A stretch of DNA of 64,000 bases from Acinetobacter sp. UBA3106 (GTDB lineage Bacteria; Pseudomonadota; Gammaproteobacteria; Pseudomonadales; Moraxellaceae), in NCBI GenBank assembly GCA_002365595.1, contig DFAM01000010.1, positions 1-64,000 of the forward strand. The letters run 5' to 3'. Under the pieces are notes generated by a model that searched no databases, had not been told where the DNA came from, and saw only the letters and a program-made list of their open reading frames with translations. The number at the start of each line of letters is the position of its first letter. Within the stretch, counting starts at the first letter, position 1. The translations under genes were made by a program, and so were the position numbers. Shown here piece by piece: positions 53,039 through 62,125 of this stretch.

Positions 53039-53679
53039 CCGCAGCGGTTTATTTTATCAGTGGTATTGATACCGGTATTGGCAAGACCTATACCACCGGT
53101 TATCTGGCAAAGGTGTGGAATGAACAGGGCAAAAAAACCATCACCCAAAAGCTGATTCAAACCGGCAATACCGATATTTCTGAAGATATCGAACAGCACC
53201 GTGAAATCATGCAGATGGGCTGGTTTCCGGAAGATGAAAGCAAACTGACCATGCCGGAAATATTCAGCTATCCTGCATCACCGCATCTGGCGACGAAAAT
53301 TGATGGTCGTGAAATTGATTTTCAGAAAATTACAGCTGCGACTCAGCAACTGTGCGATCAATATGATGTGGTTTTACTTGAAGGCGCGGGCGGTTTGATG
53401 GTGCCCCTAACCACTGAGCTACTCACGATTGATTATATTGCTGAGAAAAAATTCCCGGTCATTCTGGTGAGTTCTGGTCGTTTGGGCAGCATTAACCATA
53501 CGATTTTAAGTTTGGAAGCATTGAAAAGTCGTGGCTTGGAGTTATACGCACTGGCATATAACCTGAATGATGAATCACAAGATGCACTGATTTCCAAAGA
53601 TACGGCTGAATTCTTAAAAAATTATCTGGCTCAACATTTCCCGAATGCCCAGTGGGTGGATATTCCAGTTTTATCCTAA
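53035..53679 (+). CDS. bioD: Dethiobiotin synthetase
   Basis: ATP-dependent enzyme that forms the ureido ring of dethiobiotin from DAPA and CO2. The ATG at 53035 (214 residues) overlaps the bioC stop and has CGGAG upstream. The P-loop is SGIDTGIGKTYTTGYLAK, the diaminobiotin-binding region is IQTGNTD, and LLEGAGGLMVPL is the conserved Walker-B-like strand. It ends the bio operon; bioB is not in the window. Confidence 0.95.
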   Translation: MTAAVYFISGIDTGIGKTYTTGYLAKVWNEQGKKTITQKLIQTGNTDISEDIEQHREIMQMGWFPEDESKLTMPEIFSYPASPHLATKIDGREIDFQKITAATQQLCDQYDVVLLEGAGGLMVPLTTELLTIDYIAEKKFPVILVSSGRLGSINHTILSLEALKSRGLELYALAYNLNDESQDALISKDTAEFLKNYLAQHFPNAQWVDIPVLS

Positions 53680-53702
53680 CTTTCTGCTCAAAAGAACAGT
53701 AT

Positions 53703-53732
53703 AAAAAAGCCACTCGATTGAGTGGCTTTTTT
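53703..53732. terminator. Bidirectional terminator between bioD and rluB
   Basis: AAAAAAGCCACTC pairs with GAGTGGCTTTTTT around GATT, between two converging genes. Confidence 0.92.
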
Positions 53733-53756
53733 ATGTGCAATGAAAGCTGTTAAAAA

Positions 53757-54947
53757 TTAAAACTTCTTAAAGCTTTTGTTGCCGAAAGGTTTACGTGGTG
53801 CATTTTCATCACGACGTTCACGATTGCCATAGCTATTCGCATCTTGACGTTCACGTTGGCCATAAGTGCCTTGATTGCCATCTTCACGGCGTGCACGTTG
53901 TTGACCATAACCAGTCTGGTTACCGTCTTGACGACGTTCACCACGTTGCGCGAAACTATTGCCATTGTTGCCGTCACGACGTTCTCGTTGGCCATAAGCA
54001 GTTTGGTTGCCATCTTGACGACGTTGTGCATGACCATTCTGGTTTTCGCGACGATCACGCTGTATATAAGTCATTGGAGTTTGGTTTTCACCTTCCTCAG
54101 TGTCACGGCGTTGTTGACGCAAATACCCACCACGACGTGCCGCCATCGGTTTCTCTTGCATACGTTCAGTACGACGTTTTGCCATGCCGAATAAACCTGT
54201 GCCTTGACGCGGTTTCAACTCAACAGATTTGGTCAAGTTGTCGATGTCAGCTTTATCCAGCTCCATCCAGCGACCGGTACGAAGTTCACGCGGTAAAATG
54301 ACCGTGCCATAACGGGTACGTAGCAGGCGGCTGACTTTCAAACCTTGCGACTCGAAAATACGGCGCACTTCGCGGTTACGGCCTTCTTTTACTACCACTT
54401 GATACCAACGGTTGATACCGTCACCACCAATTTCAGAGAATGATTCAAATTTTGCCGGGCCATCATCTAAAACCACGCCTTTAAGCATGTTGTTTTTGAT
54501 TTGTGGCGTTACTTCACCCATCACGCGAACAGCATATTCACGTTCAATTTCATTGGATGGGTGCATTAAGCGGTTGGCCAATTCACCATCGTTCGTGAAC
54601 AGTAAAAGACCGGTTGAGTTAATGTCCAGACGGCCAACCATGACCCAGCGATCATTGGCAATTGCAGGCAATTGTTCAAATACGGTAGGGCGTGATTCAG
54701 GATCATTGCGTGAGCAAATTTCACCTTCTGGTTTGTAATAAATCAGAACACGACGACGAATTTCGTCTTCAATCTGAAATTGGACTTTACGACCATCGAT
54801 GCGAAGCTCATCACCCGGTTCAATACGTTCACCCACTTGGGCAACGCGTCCATTGATACTTACACGACCAGCGGCAATGACTTCTTCCATATAACGGCGA
54901 GAACCCAAACCTACGCGTGCAAGCACCTTTTGTAATTTTTCACTCAT
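53757..54947 (-). CDS. rluB: 23S rRNA pseudouridine synthase RluB with repetitive Arg/Gln/Asn tail
   Basis: Converts U2605 of 23S rRNA to pseudouridine. The 396 residues have an S4 RNA-binding domain at the start (LQKVLARVGLGSRRYMEEVI), the RsuA-type catalytic motif GRLDINSTGLLLFTNDG and RLMHPSNEIEREYAV. After about residue 245 comes a C-terminal tail of about 150 residues. It has imperfect repeats of about 16 residues with the core RRQDGNQTAYGQ, ending KPFGNKSFKKF. The tail is basic, low-complexity and probably disordered, as in long RluB proteins that bind RNA. It is the last gene of scpA-scpB-rluB. Confidence 0.93.
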   Translation of the reverse strand: MSEKLQKVLARVGLGSRRYMEEVIAAGRVSINGRVAQVGERIEPGDELRIDGRKVQFQIEDEIRRRVLIYYKPEGEICSRNDPESRPTVFEQLPAIANDRWVMVGRLDINSTGLLLFTNDGELANRLMHPSNEIEREYAVRVMGEVTPQIKNNMLKGVVLDDGPAKFESFSEIGGDGINRWYQVVVKEGRNREVRRIFESQGLKVSRLLRTRYGTVILPRELRTGRWMELDKADIDNLTKSVELKPRQGTGLFGMAKRRTERMQEKPMAARRGGYLRQQRRDTEEGENQTPMTYIQRDRRENQNGHAQRRQDGNQTAYGQRERRDGNNGNSFAQRGERRQDGNQTGYGQQRARREDGNQGTYGQRERQDANSYGNRERRDENAPRKPFGNKSFKKF

Positions 54948-54988
54948 GACAGCATAACCTTAGAAATTATCATCAACAGTTCACCTAT

Positions 54989-55576
54989 TTACGACTTCGC
55001 TGCGTGAGCATCGAGCGCCATAAAAGCTTCCTTGGCATCCTGCAGGGGAGGCAATTGACCTAAAGACGCCAGGCCAAAAGCATTTAAAAATTGTGGCGTT
55101 GTAACTAACAACGCGGGTCTTCCCGGTAGCTCTCTGAAACCGGACTCTTTAATCCAGTTCCAGTCAAACAATGATCGAAGAATCTGACTATTGTTTGAAA
55201 CTCCACGAATCTGTTCAATATCTGCTCGGGTTACTGGTTGATGATAAGCAATCACAGCAAGGGTTTCGAGCAGGGTTGGCGACAGGCGAGTTGGTCGCTC
55301 TGGCCAAACTTGAGTAATGATATTGCGATATTTAGCACGAACCTGAAAACGGAAACCTTGTGCGGTTTCGACCAGTTCGATCGACCGGCCATGTTGTAGC
55401 ATGGCGAGTTGCTGTAATAACTGACGCAATTCCTGTTTAGTATATTGATTTTGGAACGCTTCTTTCAAACGTGCAAGCGAAACCGCTGTTTCACTGGCAA
55501 AAATAATGGCTTCCAGTTGCATTAGCACTTCATGTTGATTCTCGGCAACAGAGAGAGATGTGGCTTGATGATCCAT
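54989..55576 (-). CDS. scpB: Segregation and condensation protein B
   Basis: Kite-type subunit of the SMC complex; a ScpB dimer binds ScpA to regulate the SMC ATPase. The protein has 195 residues with two winged-helix domains: QLEAIIFASETAVSLARL first, and LETLAVIAYHQPVTRADIEQIRGV, the most conserved stretch (here LAVIAYHQPVTRADIEQIRG). It ends with ELPGRPALLVTTPQFL. The ATG overlaps the scpA stop (TAATG), giving coupled translation. Confidence 0.95.
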   Translation of the reverse strand: MDHQATSLSVAENQHEVLMQLEAIIFASETAVSLARLKEAFQNQYTKQELRQLLQQLAMLQHGRSIELVETAQGFRFQVRAKYRNIITQVWPERPTRLSPTLLETLAVIAYHQPVTRADIEQIRGVSNNSQILRSLFDWNWIKESGFRELPGRPALLVTTPQFLNAFGLASLGQLPPLQDAKEAFMALDAHAAKS

Positions 55577-56370
55577 TATATAGCTACTCCTTGAATCGCA
55601 AGTGGCGCTTCAATACCGGTGGCAATAATCGTGACTTTTTGTTGCCGGGTGAGTTCTAAAATGGCCATAAATGTGACTACCATTCCCATGCGCCCTTGGC
55701 TGGGTCTGAGTAATGCTTCAAAATGTAAAATTTCACCTGAGCGTAAGCGGCTTTCAATAAAGGCAATACGTTCTTCAAGCAACACCGGTTCTTGCTGAAT
55801 TTGGTGGGTGACCGGTTCTGGTCGATTAAACACGCAAAACAGGGCATCGCGTAGCAAGCCAATATCATAACCTTCATTGCTTTGTACCACCTGACCCAGA
55901 CTGATATTGGCCGGAAAAGTATCACGTTCCAGTACGGGCATTTGACCTAAACGTTCAGCCGCCTGTTTGACCCGTAAATAGGTTTCCAGCCGGTCAATCA
56001 GTTCCTGTTTCGGATCTTTTTCAACACTAATGCTTGCACTTGGCTTTGGCAGCAACAGTCGTGATTTCAGGTCGGCCAATAAGGCTGCCATGACCATATA
56101 ATCTGCCGTCAGCTCAATATTCAACGACTTCATGGCATCCATATAAGATAGATATTGAGCCGCAATTGGAGCGATATCGAGTCGCAATAAGTCGAAACCG
56201 CTTTTTTGAATCAGGTAAATCAGGAAGTCGAGTGGACCTTCGAAATGCTCTAGCAGAATTTCAAATGCAGCAGGAGGAATATATAAATCCTCTGGAATCG
56301 ATTCTTGCCACTCATCCATCACACGGATAGGTGAGCTTGGCTCCATAGGATCATGGATTGGTTGATTCAT
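55576..56370 (-). CDS. scpA: Segregation and condensation protein A
   Basis: Kleisin subunit that bridges the SMC heads. It has 264 residues. The N-terminal family motif is FEGPLDFLIYLIQKSGFDLL, with DIAPIAAQYLSYMDAMKS and the helix AADYMVMAALLADLKSRLLL-like segment after it (DYMVMAALLADLKSRLLLP). The C-terminal winged helix (VVTFMAILELTRQQKV) binds the other SMC head. It is first in the scpA-scpB-rluB unit and works with smc at 39591-43043. Confidence 0.95.
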   Translation of the reverse strand: MNQPIHDPMEPSSPIRVMDEWQESIPEDLYIPPAAFEILLEHFEGPLDFLIYLIQKSGFDLLRLDIAPIAAQYLSYMDAMKSLNIELTADYMVMAALLADLKSRLLLPKPSASISVEKDPKQELIDRLETYLRVKQAAERLGQMPVLERDTFPANISLGQVVQSNEGYDIGLLRDALFCVFNRPEPVTHQIQQEPVLLEERIAFIESRLRSGEILHFEALLRPSQGRMGMVVTFMAILELTRQQKVTIIATGIEAPLAIQGVAI

Positions 56371-56770
56371 TGCAGTTTTAGGCCACGCGAATTTTCAAAG
56401 GCATGCAGGATGATGCTTTTGCTTCGATCTCACATCGAAAGAAAAAGCACGTAATTAGTCAGCGCTAGTGTAATGGAAATTTGACTTCAAATAAATTAGT
56501 TAAGTGATCAAATACAAAAAAACCTGAAATTAAGTAAGGTTTTTGAGCGGCTGGATTATGTGAAATTGCTGGGGTTGCTTTGATATTGGCTTTTTTGACT
56601 GATAAATTGGATTTTATATTTAAAGTGTCATGAGGGAAAATTCATCCATGTCGTCCCGTTTTATACGCTGAATAAAATAAAAGTTTTAACAGCATAGAGT
56701 CGAGTTCTAAATAGATTAAAACAAAAATTTTAGGCAAGATGAAAACCAATAACAAGAGATGTAATCTGTC
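56371..56770. other. 400-bp intergenic region between scpA and an acetyltransferase gene
   Basis: AT-rich divergent promoter region. It contains a terminator-like stem (AAAAACCT with AGGTTTTT, 56516-56545) that belongs to no adjacent gene end. Otherwise I see nothing in it. Confidence 0.55.
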
Positions 56771-57493
56771 ATGAGCAATAATCAAAAAGTACAGGAAAAT
56801 GAATATGGTCAGTTTATTGGATTTCCCGTTTCTCATGCTTTACCGATCCATTTTTTAGCAGAAACCCTGTATGGCAAGTATGCTAATTTGCATGTGCTGT
56901 CTTCAGCAATACTTGATCCGGATCGGCTGCAGCAAATTTGGCAATCTGTAAATAGCGAGGGTGATCGCAGCTGCTGGACCTATTTACCTTATCCGGGTTT
57001 TGAACATGCTGCGGAGTTGCAGCGTGCCTTAGAGCACAGTTTTGGTTTTCAAGGCAGTACGCATTATTTAATTGAAGTGAACCAGATTATGGTGGGATGG
57101 GTGGGCTTAATTAATCAATGTCCTGCGGATCATGTCATAGAAATTGGAAATGTTTATTTTTCTCATCAAATGAAGCAGTCTACGGCATCAACTGAAGTGA
57201 TTTATCTATTATTGAAAGCGTGTTTTGAGCAGGGCTTTCGCCGTGTGGAATGGAAATGTGATGAATTGAATCAACCTTCAAAACGTGCAGCTTTACGTTT
57301 TGGATTTCAGTATGAAGGCACCTTTCGTCAACACCGTATAGCTAAAGGGCGTAACCGCAATACAGCCTGGTTTTCAATTTTAGATGAGGAATGGTCTAAA
57401 CTGGAAAAAGCCTATCTGGCCTGGCTAAAAGCAGATAATTTTGATGAAGATGGCAAGCAGAAGATGCGCTTAAAAGAATTTATCGATGACTGA
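56771..57493 (+). CDS. GNAT-family N-acetyltransferase, RimJ/RimL type
   Basis: A 240-residue acetyl-CoA-dependent transferase of the RimJ/RimL subgroup. The GNAT core includes QIMVGWVGLINQCP, VIEIGNVYFSHQMKQS and the CoA-binding helix region AVIYLLLKACFEQGFRRVEWK-like stretch (YLLLKACFEQGFRRVEWKCD), followed by NQPSKRAALRFGFQYEGTFR, a hallmark of this subgroup. The substrate is unknown; it may be protein N-termini or a small molecule. It is monocistronic. Confidence 0.87.
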   Translation: MSNNQKVQENEYGQFIGFPVSHALPIHFLAETLYGKYANLHVLSSAILDPDRLQQIWQSVNSEGDRSCWTYLPYPGFEHAAELQRALEHSFGFQGSTHYLIEVNQIMVGWVGLINQCPADHVIEIGNVYFSHQMKQSTASTEVIYLLLKACFEQGFRRVEWKCDELNQPSKRAALRFGFQYEGTFRQHRIAKGRNRNTAWFSILDEEWSKLEKAYLAWLKADNFDEDGKQKMRLKEFIDD

Positions 57494-57512
57494 ATCACTG
57501 CTGTTGATGCAC

Positions 57513-57791
57513 TTATTTTAGTTGCCTGAGATTTATTGCAAACTCAATCATGTGCTGGCACTGATCTCTGAGACATAAATGATGATGAGCAAGTTGAACA
57601 AATAGCGCATCTACCTGGGAAACATCCAGAAAATATTCAAACAGCTGATCGTCGATTTTTATTATTTTGCGCTCCTCATCAGGACTAAAGATCACTTGAG
57701 TTTCAGATTCTAAAGTCCAGGGGAGCTGCACATATAGAGTATTCTCTTCGGAGAACTGATCAATATTGAGCAATACATGAAATAAGTCCAT
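57513..57791 (-). CDS. Small protein of unknown function next to yciO
   Basis: No family was recognised. I chose the ATG at 57791 (MDLFHVLLNIDQF, 92 residues) because AGAGG lies just upstream; a longer frame from 57836 has no such signal. The protein is acidic and has no signal peptide or membrane helix. It has a beta-like middle (NTLYVQLPWTLESETQVIFS) and a His/Cys-containing C-terminal helix (VQLAHHHLCLRDQCQHMIEF). It follows yciO by 45 bases on the same strand and is probably co-transcribed. Confidence 0.65.
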   Translation of the reverse strand: MDLFHVLLNIDQFSEENTLYVQLPWTLESETQVIFSPDEERKIIKIDDQLFEYFLDVSQVDALFVQLAHHHLCLRDQCQHMIEFAINLRQLK

Positions 57792-57836
57792 TTCGCCTCT
57801 TTCTGTTTTTTCTTTTTGTAGGAGTTGATGACGCAC

Positions 57837-58454
57837 TTATTCAAACGCGCTGACATCACCTGCGCCATGACGAATCACTTCCGGATGTTCACCAGATAAA
57901 TCGACAATACTGGTCGTACTTAAAGTGCCCAATCCACCATCAATAAACACATCAATGCGTTTGCCCAGTTCCATTTCAATATCATAAGGATCGTCGAGAG
58001 GTTCTGCATGATTGGGCAAAATCAGGGTGCTGGTTAATAAAGGTTCATCCAGTTCCTTCAGTAACATGCGACAAATCGGGTTGCTCGGAATACGTAATCC
58101 AATGGTTTTCTTTTTTGGATGCATCAGTCGCTTAGGCACTTCACTGGTCGCAGGCAGAATAAAGGTGGTGATTGCCGGGGTATTGTTTTTAAGTAGACGA
58201 TACATGGCATTGTCCACTTTGGCATAAGTGGCAATATCGGATAAGTCGCAACAAAGAATGGCATATTGATGCTTTGGACCGAGACCACGAATCTGTGCAA
58301 TCCGTTCCATGGCATTTTTATTTCCGATCTGACAACCAATGGCATAGGCGGCATCGGTCGGGTAAACCACGACATCGCCCGCGCGAATACGTTCTACCGC
58401 TTGGCTGATCAAACGTGGTTGAGGATTATCAGGATGTACTCTTAAATGCAGCAT
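57837..58454 (-). CDS. yciO: YciO-type Sua5/YrdC family protein
   Basis: A 205-residue protein with the Sua5/YrdC fold, the family of threonylcarbamoyl-AMP synthases. The N-terminal LRVHPDNPQPRLISQAVERI and DVVVYPTDAAYAIGCQI, then PKKKTIGLRIPSNPICR, place it in the YciO branch. That branch is related to TsaC, but its role in t6A synthesis has been doubted. GGGAGAG precedes the ATG. A TsaC gene should exist elsewhere; tsaB is in this window at 19294-19959. Confidence 0.88.
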   Translation of the reverse strand: MLHLRVHPDNPQPRLISQAVERIRAGDVVVYPTDAAYAIGCQIGNKNAMERIAQIRGLGPKHQYAILCCDLSDIATYAKVDNAMYRLLKNNTPAITTFILPATSEVPKRLMHPKKKTIGLRIPSNPICRMLLKELDEPLLTSTLILPNHAEPLDDPYDIEMELGKRIDVFIDGGLGTLSTTSIVDLSGEHPEVIRHGAGDVSAFE

Positions 58455-58538
58455 ATTTATTCTCTCCCGATGTGTTAATAAGCATTATCTGTTGATTTTA
58501 CAAAGTCTTGCAATCAGGGTTTGATGATTTTGTGTAAT

Positions 58539-59201
58539 TTAATCCAGCAGGTTACGTTGAAACTCATCACTTTGTAATGTTTTGCCACTCCGGGTACAGG
58601 CACAGATACAGGCAATAAAATGTGCAGCATCACGTGGCAGCTTGGCTTCACCTGAAAAATAACGCTGCACTTGCGCATAAACATTGTCTTTAAAAGTGCT
58701 GCCATCACCGCCATCACCTGTCAGGTTATCTAAAGACACCCGAAATTTACGACCAAAAGCTTGGGCAAACATCCATTCAATCGCCTGCGGCTTGACTTCG
58801 ACCTGTTCAAATAAAGCCTGCTGTTCTGCACTGCGTCCATCCGGGGCATACCAATAGCCTAAATCGGGTAATAGTCGTCTTTTTTCGCCGGCAATAGTCC
58901 AGTGGCTAATTTCATGCAAAGCACTATTAAAAAAGCCATGGGCAAATTGAATACGGGCAGGGGCATCTTCCGTTGCCGGAAAATATTCAGGTTCAAAATC
59001 ACCTTTGACTAAACTCACATTTAAGTGGGAAAACCAGTGATTAAAGTGTAATATAAGCCAATCTACTTGTTGAACTTCTGTTTGCAAACTGGCCCAAGGT
59101 GAGCGTTGCACAGGGTCTATATAAACAGCAGAATTTGAGGTTAAATAAGTGGTTAACTGTAATGAAGTGGTGACTTCAGGTTGCGGCTGCAACTGATGCA
59201 T
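58539..59201 (-). CDS. epmC: Elongation factor P hydroxylase EpmC
   Basis: Hydroxylates the beta-lysyl-lysine of elongation factor P, the last step of its modification. From the ATG at 59201 it has 220 residues, longer at the N-terminus than the E. coli protein. The core is highly characteristic: LVKGDFEPEYFPA, IQFAHGFFNSALHEISHWTI with the metal-binding His-Glu-x-x-His, YWYAPDGRSAEQQ and FEQVEVKPQAIEWMFA. The partners epmA and epmB are not in the window. Confidence 0.92.
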   Translation of the reverse strand: MHQLQPQPEVTTSLQLTTYLTSNSAVYIDPVQRSPWASLQTEVQQVDWLILHFNHWFSHLNVSLVKGDFEPEYFPATEDAPARIQFAHGFFNSALHEISHWTIAGEKRRLLPDLGYWYAPDGRSAEQQALFEQVEVKPQAIEWMFAQAFGRKFRVSLDNLTGDGGDGSTFKDNVYAQVQRYFSGEAKLPRDAAHFIACICACTRSGKTLQSDEFQRNLLD

Positions 59202-59298
59202 GACTTGTATTACCCAATTGATCTGTCTAAATAAGTACAAAATTGTATCTTAATCTTTGACAGAGTACCGATGAATTTGTAGAATTGCCGCCTTAATT

Positions 59299-59856
59299 AT
59301 GTCAGCAAATACCTTTCCGGCACAGATTGAGCCGTTTAAATGGGCTGAACAAGGCTTTACATGGTCAGGTACCCTGCCATTGTCTCGCTTTGTTCGCATT
59401 TCCCGTGAAGCTGTTGGATCAATTGATGATCAATTGATTAACATAGACTGTAAGCTATCAATGGATGCGTATCATCGTATCGTATGGTTAGATGGTCATG
59501 TTGAAACGAAAGTACCAATGGAATGTCAGCGTTGTCTGAATCCTGTTGAAATTCCTCTCGTTTCAGACTTTCATTTAGCGCTTGTGGATGATGAATCACT
59601 GATAGAGCGCTTGGATGAGGATGCTGATTTCATCGTCTTAGGTGAAAGTGAAGCAACGACAAAAGGTAGCTATGATGCTCCTGCGACGGCTGATTTACTT
59701 TCTCTGATAGAAGATGAATTGTTATTGTTGGTGCCTTTGTCTCCTAAGCATGACGTTTGTGAGCATAAGCATCAACCTGCCACTGATGACATTGTCGAAG
59801 AAAAACGGGACAACCCGTTTGATGTTTTGGCAAGTTTGAAGGGTAAACTTAACTAA
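59299..59856 (+). CDS. yceD: YceD/DUF177 family protein (23S rRNA accumulation)
   Basis: A 185-residue protein of the DUF177 family, required for normal 23S rRNA levels in some bacteria and plants. The family features are two cysteines around MECQRCLNPVEIPL, an acidic stretch, and the C-terminal DELLLLVPLSPKHDVC (ELLLLVPLSPKH). It precedes rpmF by 77 bases, the nearly universal yceD-rpmF pairing, followed here by fabD-fabG-acpP. Confidence 0.93.
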   Translation: MSANTFPAQIEPFKWAEQGFTWSGTLPLSRFVRISREAVGSIDDQLINIDCKLSMDAYHRIVWLDGHVETKVPMECQRCLNPVEIPLVSDFHLALVDDESLIERLDEDADFIVLGESEATTKGSYDAPATADLLSLIEDELLLLVPLSPKHDVCEHKHQPATDDIVEEKRDNPFDVLASLKGKLN

Positions 59857-59933
59857 TTTTTGTGTTATACTGTTAAGTATAAGACAACTGAATTTGTTCT
59901 GATCCATTTTTTCGATCTTTGTAAGGAGCCATC

Positions 59934-60116
59934 ATGGCCGTTCAGCAAAACCGTAAAAGTCGCTCTCGCCGTGACATGCGCCGTTCACATGACGCTTTAA
60001 CCGAGAATGCATTAACTGTAGACCAAGCTACTGGCGAGACTCACCGTCGTCACCACGTATCTAAAGATGGTATCTACCGTGGTCGCCAATTATTCGCTAA
60101 AGCATCTGCTGAATAA
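59934..60116 (+). CDS. rpmF: 50S ribosomal protein L32
   Basis: Ribosomal protein of 60 residues and normal length, with the typical basic start AVQQNRKSRSRRDMRRSHDA and the C-terminal KDGIYRGRQL. It lacks the zinc-binding Cys pairs of some L32 forms, as usual in gammaproteobacteria. AAGGAG is eight bases before the ATG. Confidence 0.97.
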   Translation: MAVQQNRKSRSRRDMRRSHDALTENALTVDQATGETHRRHHVSKDGIYRGRQLFAKASAE

Positions 60117-60154
60117 TTGATGATGTATTAAGCGTCAAGCTTAGTAGAAAAAAT

Positions 60155-60177
60155 GGGAGCGTTAAGCTCCCTTTTTT
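60155..60177 (+). terminator. rpmF terminator
   Basis: GGGAGC pairs with GCTCCC around GTTAA, followed by six Ts. Confidence 0.85.
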
Positions 60178-60321
60178 TATGGCTTCTTTTTGTTGTATTT
60201 GGCAATTACCAAAACAAAAATTAAGTGTTAAATTCCGTTCCGTAAATAAGCTTACATAAGTGTCTGTTGGTTATTTAACCGGTTGTTGAATAACAACAGC
60301 ACTTCATTAAAGGATTTTTTT

Positions 60322-61308
60322 ATGTCTGCTAAACAACTCGAGCAAGTCGCTCAGGCAACAAAAACAGCATTTGTATTTCCGGGTCAGGGCTCACAAAAAG
60401 TCGGTATGCTCGCAGATTTGGCTGAACAGTTTAGTAGCGTGACAGAAACTTTTGCAGAAGCATCGGCAGCTGTAGGTTTTGACCTATGGCAGATCGCACA
60501 AAGCGGCGAAGGTTTGAATCAGACTGAATTTACCCAGCCGGTATTGCTCACCGCAAGTATTGCGCTTTGGCGTGTGTGGTTGGAGTTGGGTGGGGTAGCG
60601 CCAAAATATCTTGCAGGACACTCACTCGGTGAATACAGCGCACTGGTTGCTGCTGGGTCAATGAGCTTGGGTGATGCGGTAAAACTGGTAAATTTACGCG
60701 GTAAATTGATGCAAGACGCTGTTCCTCAAGGTCAGGGTGCAATGGCGGCAATTTTAGGTTTTGATGATGCTCAAGTGATTGAGCTTTGCGCGCAAACCAG
60801 TGCTGCAGGTCAAGGCAGCGTAGAAGCAGCCAATTTCAATGCACAAGGCCAAGTGGTCATTGCTGGTGATAAAGCAGCAGTAGAAGCGGTAATGGCTGCG
60901 GCAAAAGAACAATCAGGTAAAGCCATTGCATTACCGGTTTCTGTTCCATCGCATTGTTCACTGATGAAACCGGCTGCTGACAAATTTGCACAAGCTTTGG
61001 AACAAACTGCCATTGAGCTACCTGGCCTTCCTGTAATACAAAATGTCAACGCGGGAATCGCGACAGATGTAGCAGGATTACGTCAAGCACTGACTGCACA
61101 ATTGTATCAATCTGTGCAATGGACCAAGACCATGCAGTTCCTTCAAGATCAAGGAATCCAGTATGTGGTTGAATGTGGTCCGGGCAATGTACTGGCTAAC
61201 CTTGCGAAGCGTTTACCAAATATCGAAAAAGCATTCCCACTCGACAGCAAGAGTCGTATGGAAGATGCACTTAACGCCATTTTAGTGGCTGAAGGAAAAA
61301 TTGCATGA
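60322..61308 (+). CDS. fabD: Malonyl-CoA-ACP transacylase
   Basis: Loads malonyl groups onto acyl carrier protein for fatty-acid elongation. The ATG at 60322 (MSAKQLEQVAQ, 328 residues) has AAAGGA upstream. Motifs are TAFVFPGQGSQKVGML, the active-site Ser in LAGHSLGEYSALVAAG, and VSVPSHCSLMKPA with the catalytic His. The end carries VVECGPGNVLANLAKR. It overlaps fabG by four bases; acpP follows. Confidence 0.97.
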   Translation: MSAKQLEQVAQATKTAFVFPGQGSQKVGMLADLAEQFSSVTETFAEASAAVGFDLWQIAQSGEGLNQTEFTQPVLLTASIALWRVWLELGGVAPKYLAGHSLGEYSALVAAGSMSLGDAVKLVNLRGKLMQDAVPQGQGAMAAILGFDDAQVIELCAQTSAAGQGSVEAANFNAQGQVVIAGDKAAVEAVMAAAKEQSGKAIALPVSVPSHCSLMKPAADKFAQALEQTAIELPGLPVIQNVNAGIATDVAGLRQALTAQLYQSVQWTKTMQFLQDQGIQYVVECGPGNVLANLAKRLPNIEKAFPLDSKSRMEDALNAILVAEGKIA

Positions 61309-62039
61309 CACAGGAACGCAAAGTCGCATTAGTGACAGGCGCGAGCAGAGGGATTGGTGCAGCCATCGCTCAGCAATTGATTCAAGACGGTTATTTTGTC
61401 GTAGGTACAGCAACTAGCGAAGCAGGGGCAGAAAAATTATCTGCAAGTTTTGCGGAAAATGGTGCTGGTGCAGTGCTGGATGTGCGTGAAGCGACTACCA
61501 TTGATGCATTAGTTACAGATATTGAACAAAAATATGGCCCTGTTCTTGTATTAGTCAATAATGCCGGCATTACCAAAGATAATTTGTTACTTCGTATGTC
61601 TGAAGATGACTGGGATGATATTCTCAATATTCATTTGAAAGCCGTATACCGCCTGTCTAAGCGTGTTTTAAAAGGCATGACCAAAGCACGTTTCGGCCGC
61701 ATTATTAATATCAGTTCTGTCGTGGCACACTTTGCAAACCCGGGCCAAGCCAACTATTCTGCTGCCAAAGCAGGGATTGAGGCGTTTGGTCGCAGCCTTG
61801 CAAAAGAAATGGGCAGCCGCCAAATTACCGTGAATGCTGTGGCGCCCGGCTTTATTGTGACAGAAATGACTGAACAATTAAGCGAAGACATTCGTAAGAA
61901 AATGAGTGATCAAGTGGCATTGAACCGTTTAGGTGATCCGCAAGATATCGCACATGCCGTGAGTTTTTTAGCGAGCGAAAAAGCGAGTTATATCACTGGC
62001 ACTGTTTTACATGTAAATGGTGGTTTGTACATGAGCTAA
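61305..62039 (+). CDS. fabG: 3-oxoacyl-ACP reductase FabG
   Basis: NADPH-dependent short-chain dehydrogenase for the first reduction of fatty-acid elongation. It has 244 residues with TGASRGIGAAIA for cofactor binding, NNAGITKDNLLLRMSEDDW, the Ser-Tyr-Lys catalytic set (INISSVVAH and NYSAAKAG), and the conserved end YITGTVLHVNGGLYM. The start overlaps the fabD stop (ATGA). Confidence 0.97.
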   Translation: MTQERKVALVTGASRGIGAAIAQQLIQDGYFVVGTATSEAGAEKLSASFAENGAGAVLDVREATTIDALVTDIEQKYGPVLVLVNNAGITKDNLLLRMSEDDWDDILNIHLKAVYRLSKRVLKGMTKARFGRIINISSVVAHFANPGQANYSAAKAGIEAFGRSLAKEMGSRQITVNAVAPGFIVTEMTEQLSEDIRKKMSDQVALNRLGDPQDIAHAVSFLASEKASYITGTVLHVNGGLYMS

Positions 62040-62125
62040 TTGGCTGATGTATAAACTTTGCAAAAATTATATATTCAATTAAACTAACGGCATTAAAAAC
62101 GCCACAAGCAATGAGGAGAATTCCT

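Noticed and set aside
53795..54301. Long plus-strand open frames opposite rluB and smc
   Set aside because: They are antisense shadows of repetitive or coiled-coil coding sequence, with no ribosome-binding sites and implausible composition.
39591..56370. Clustering of smc, zipA, ligA, scpA and scpB as a chromosome-maintenance island
   Set aside because: The genes are separated by unrelated biotin, iron and hydrolase genes and by strand changes; this looks like ordinary gene order.
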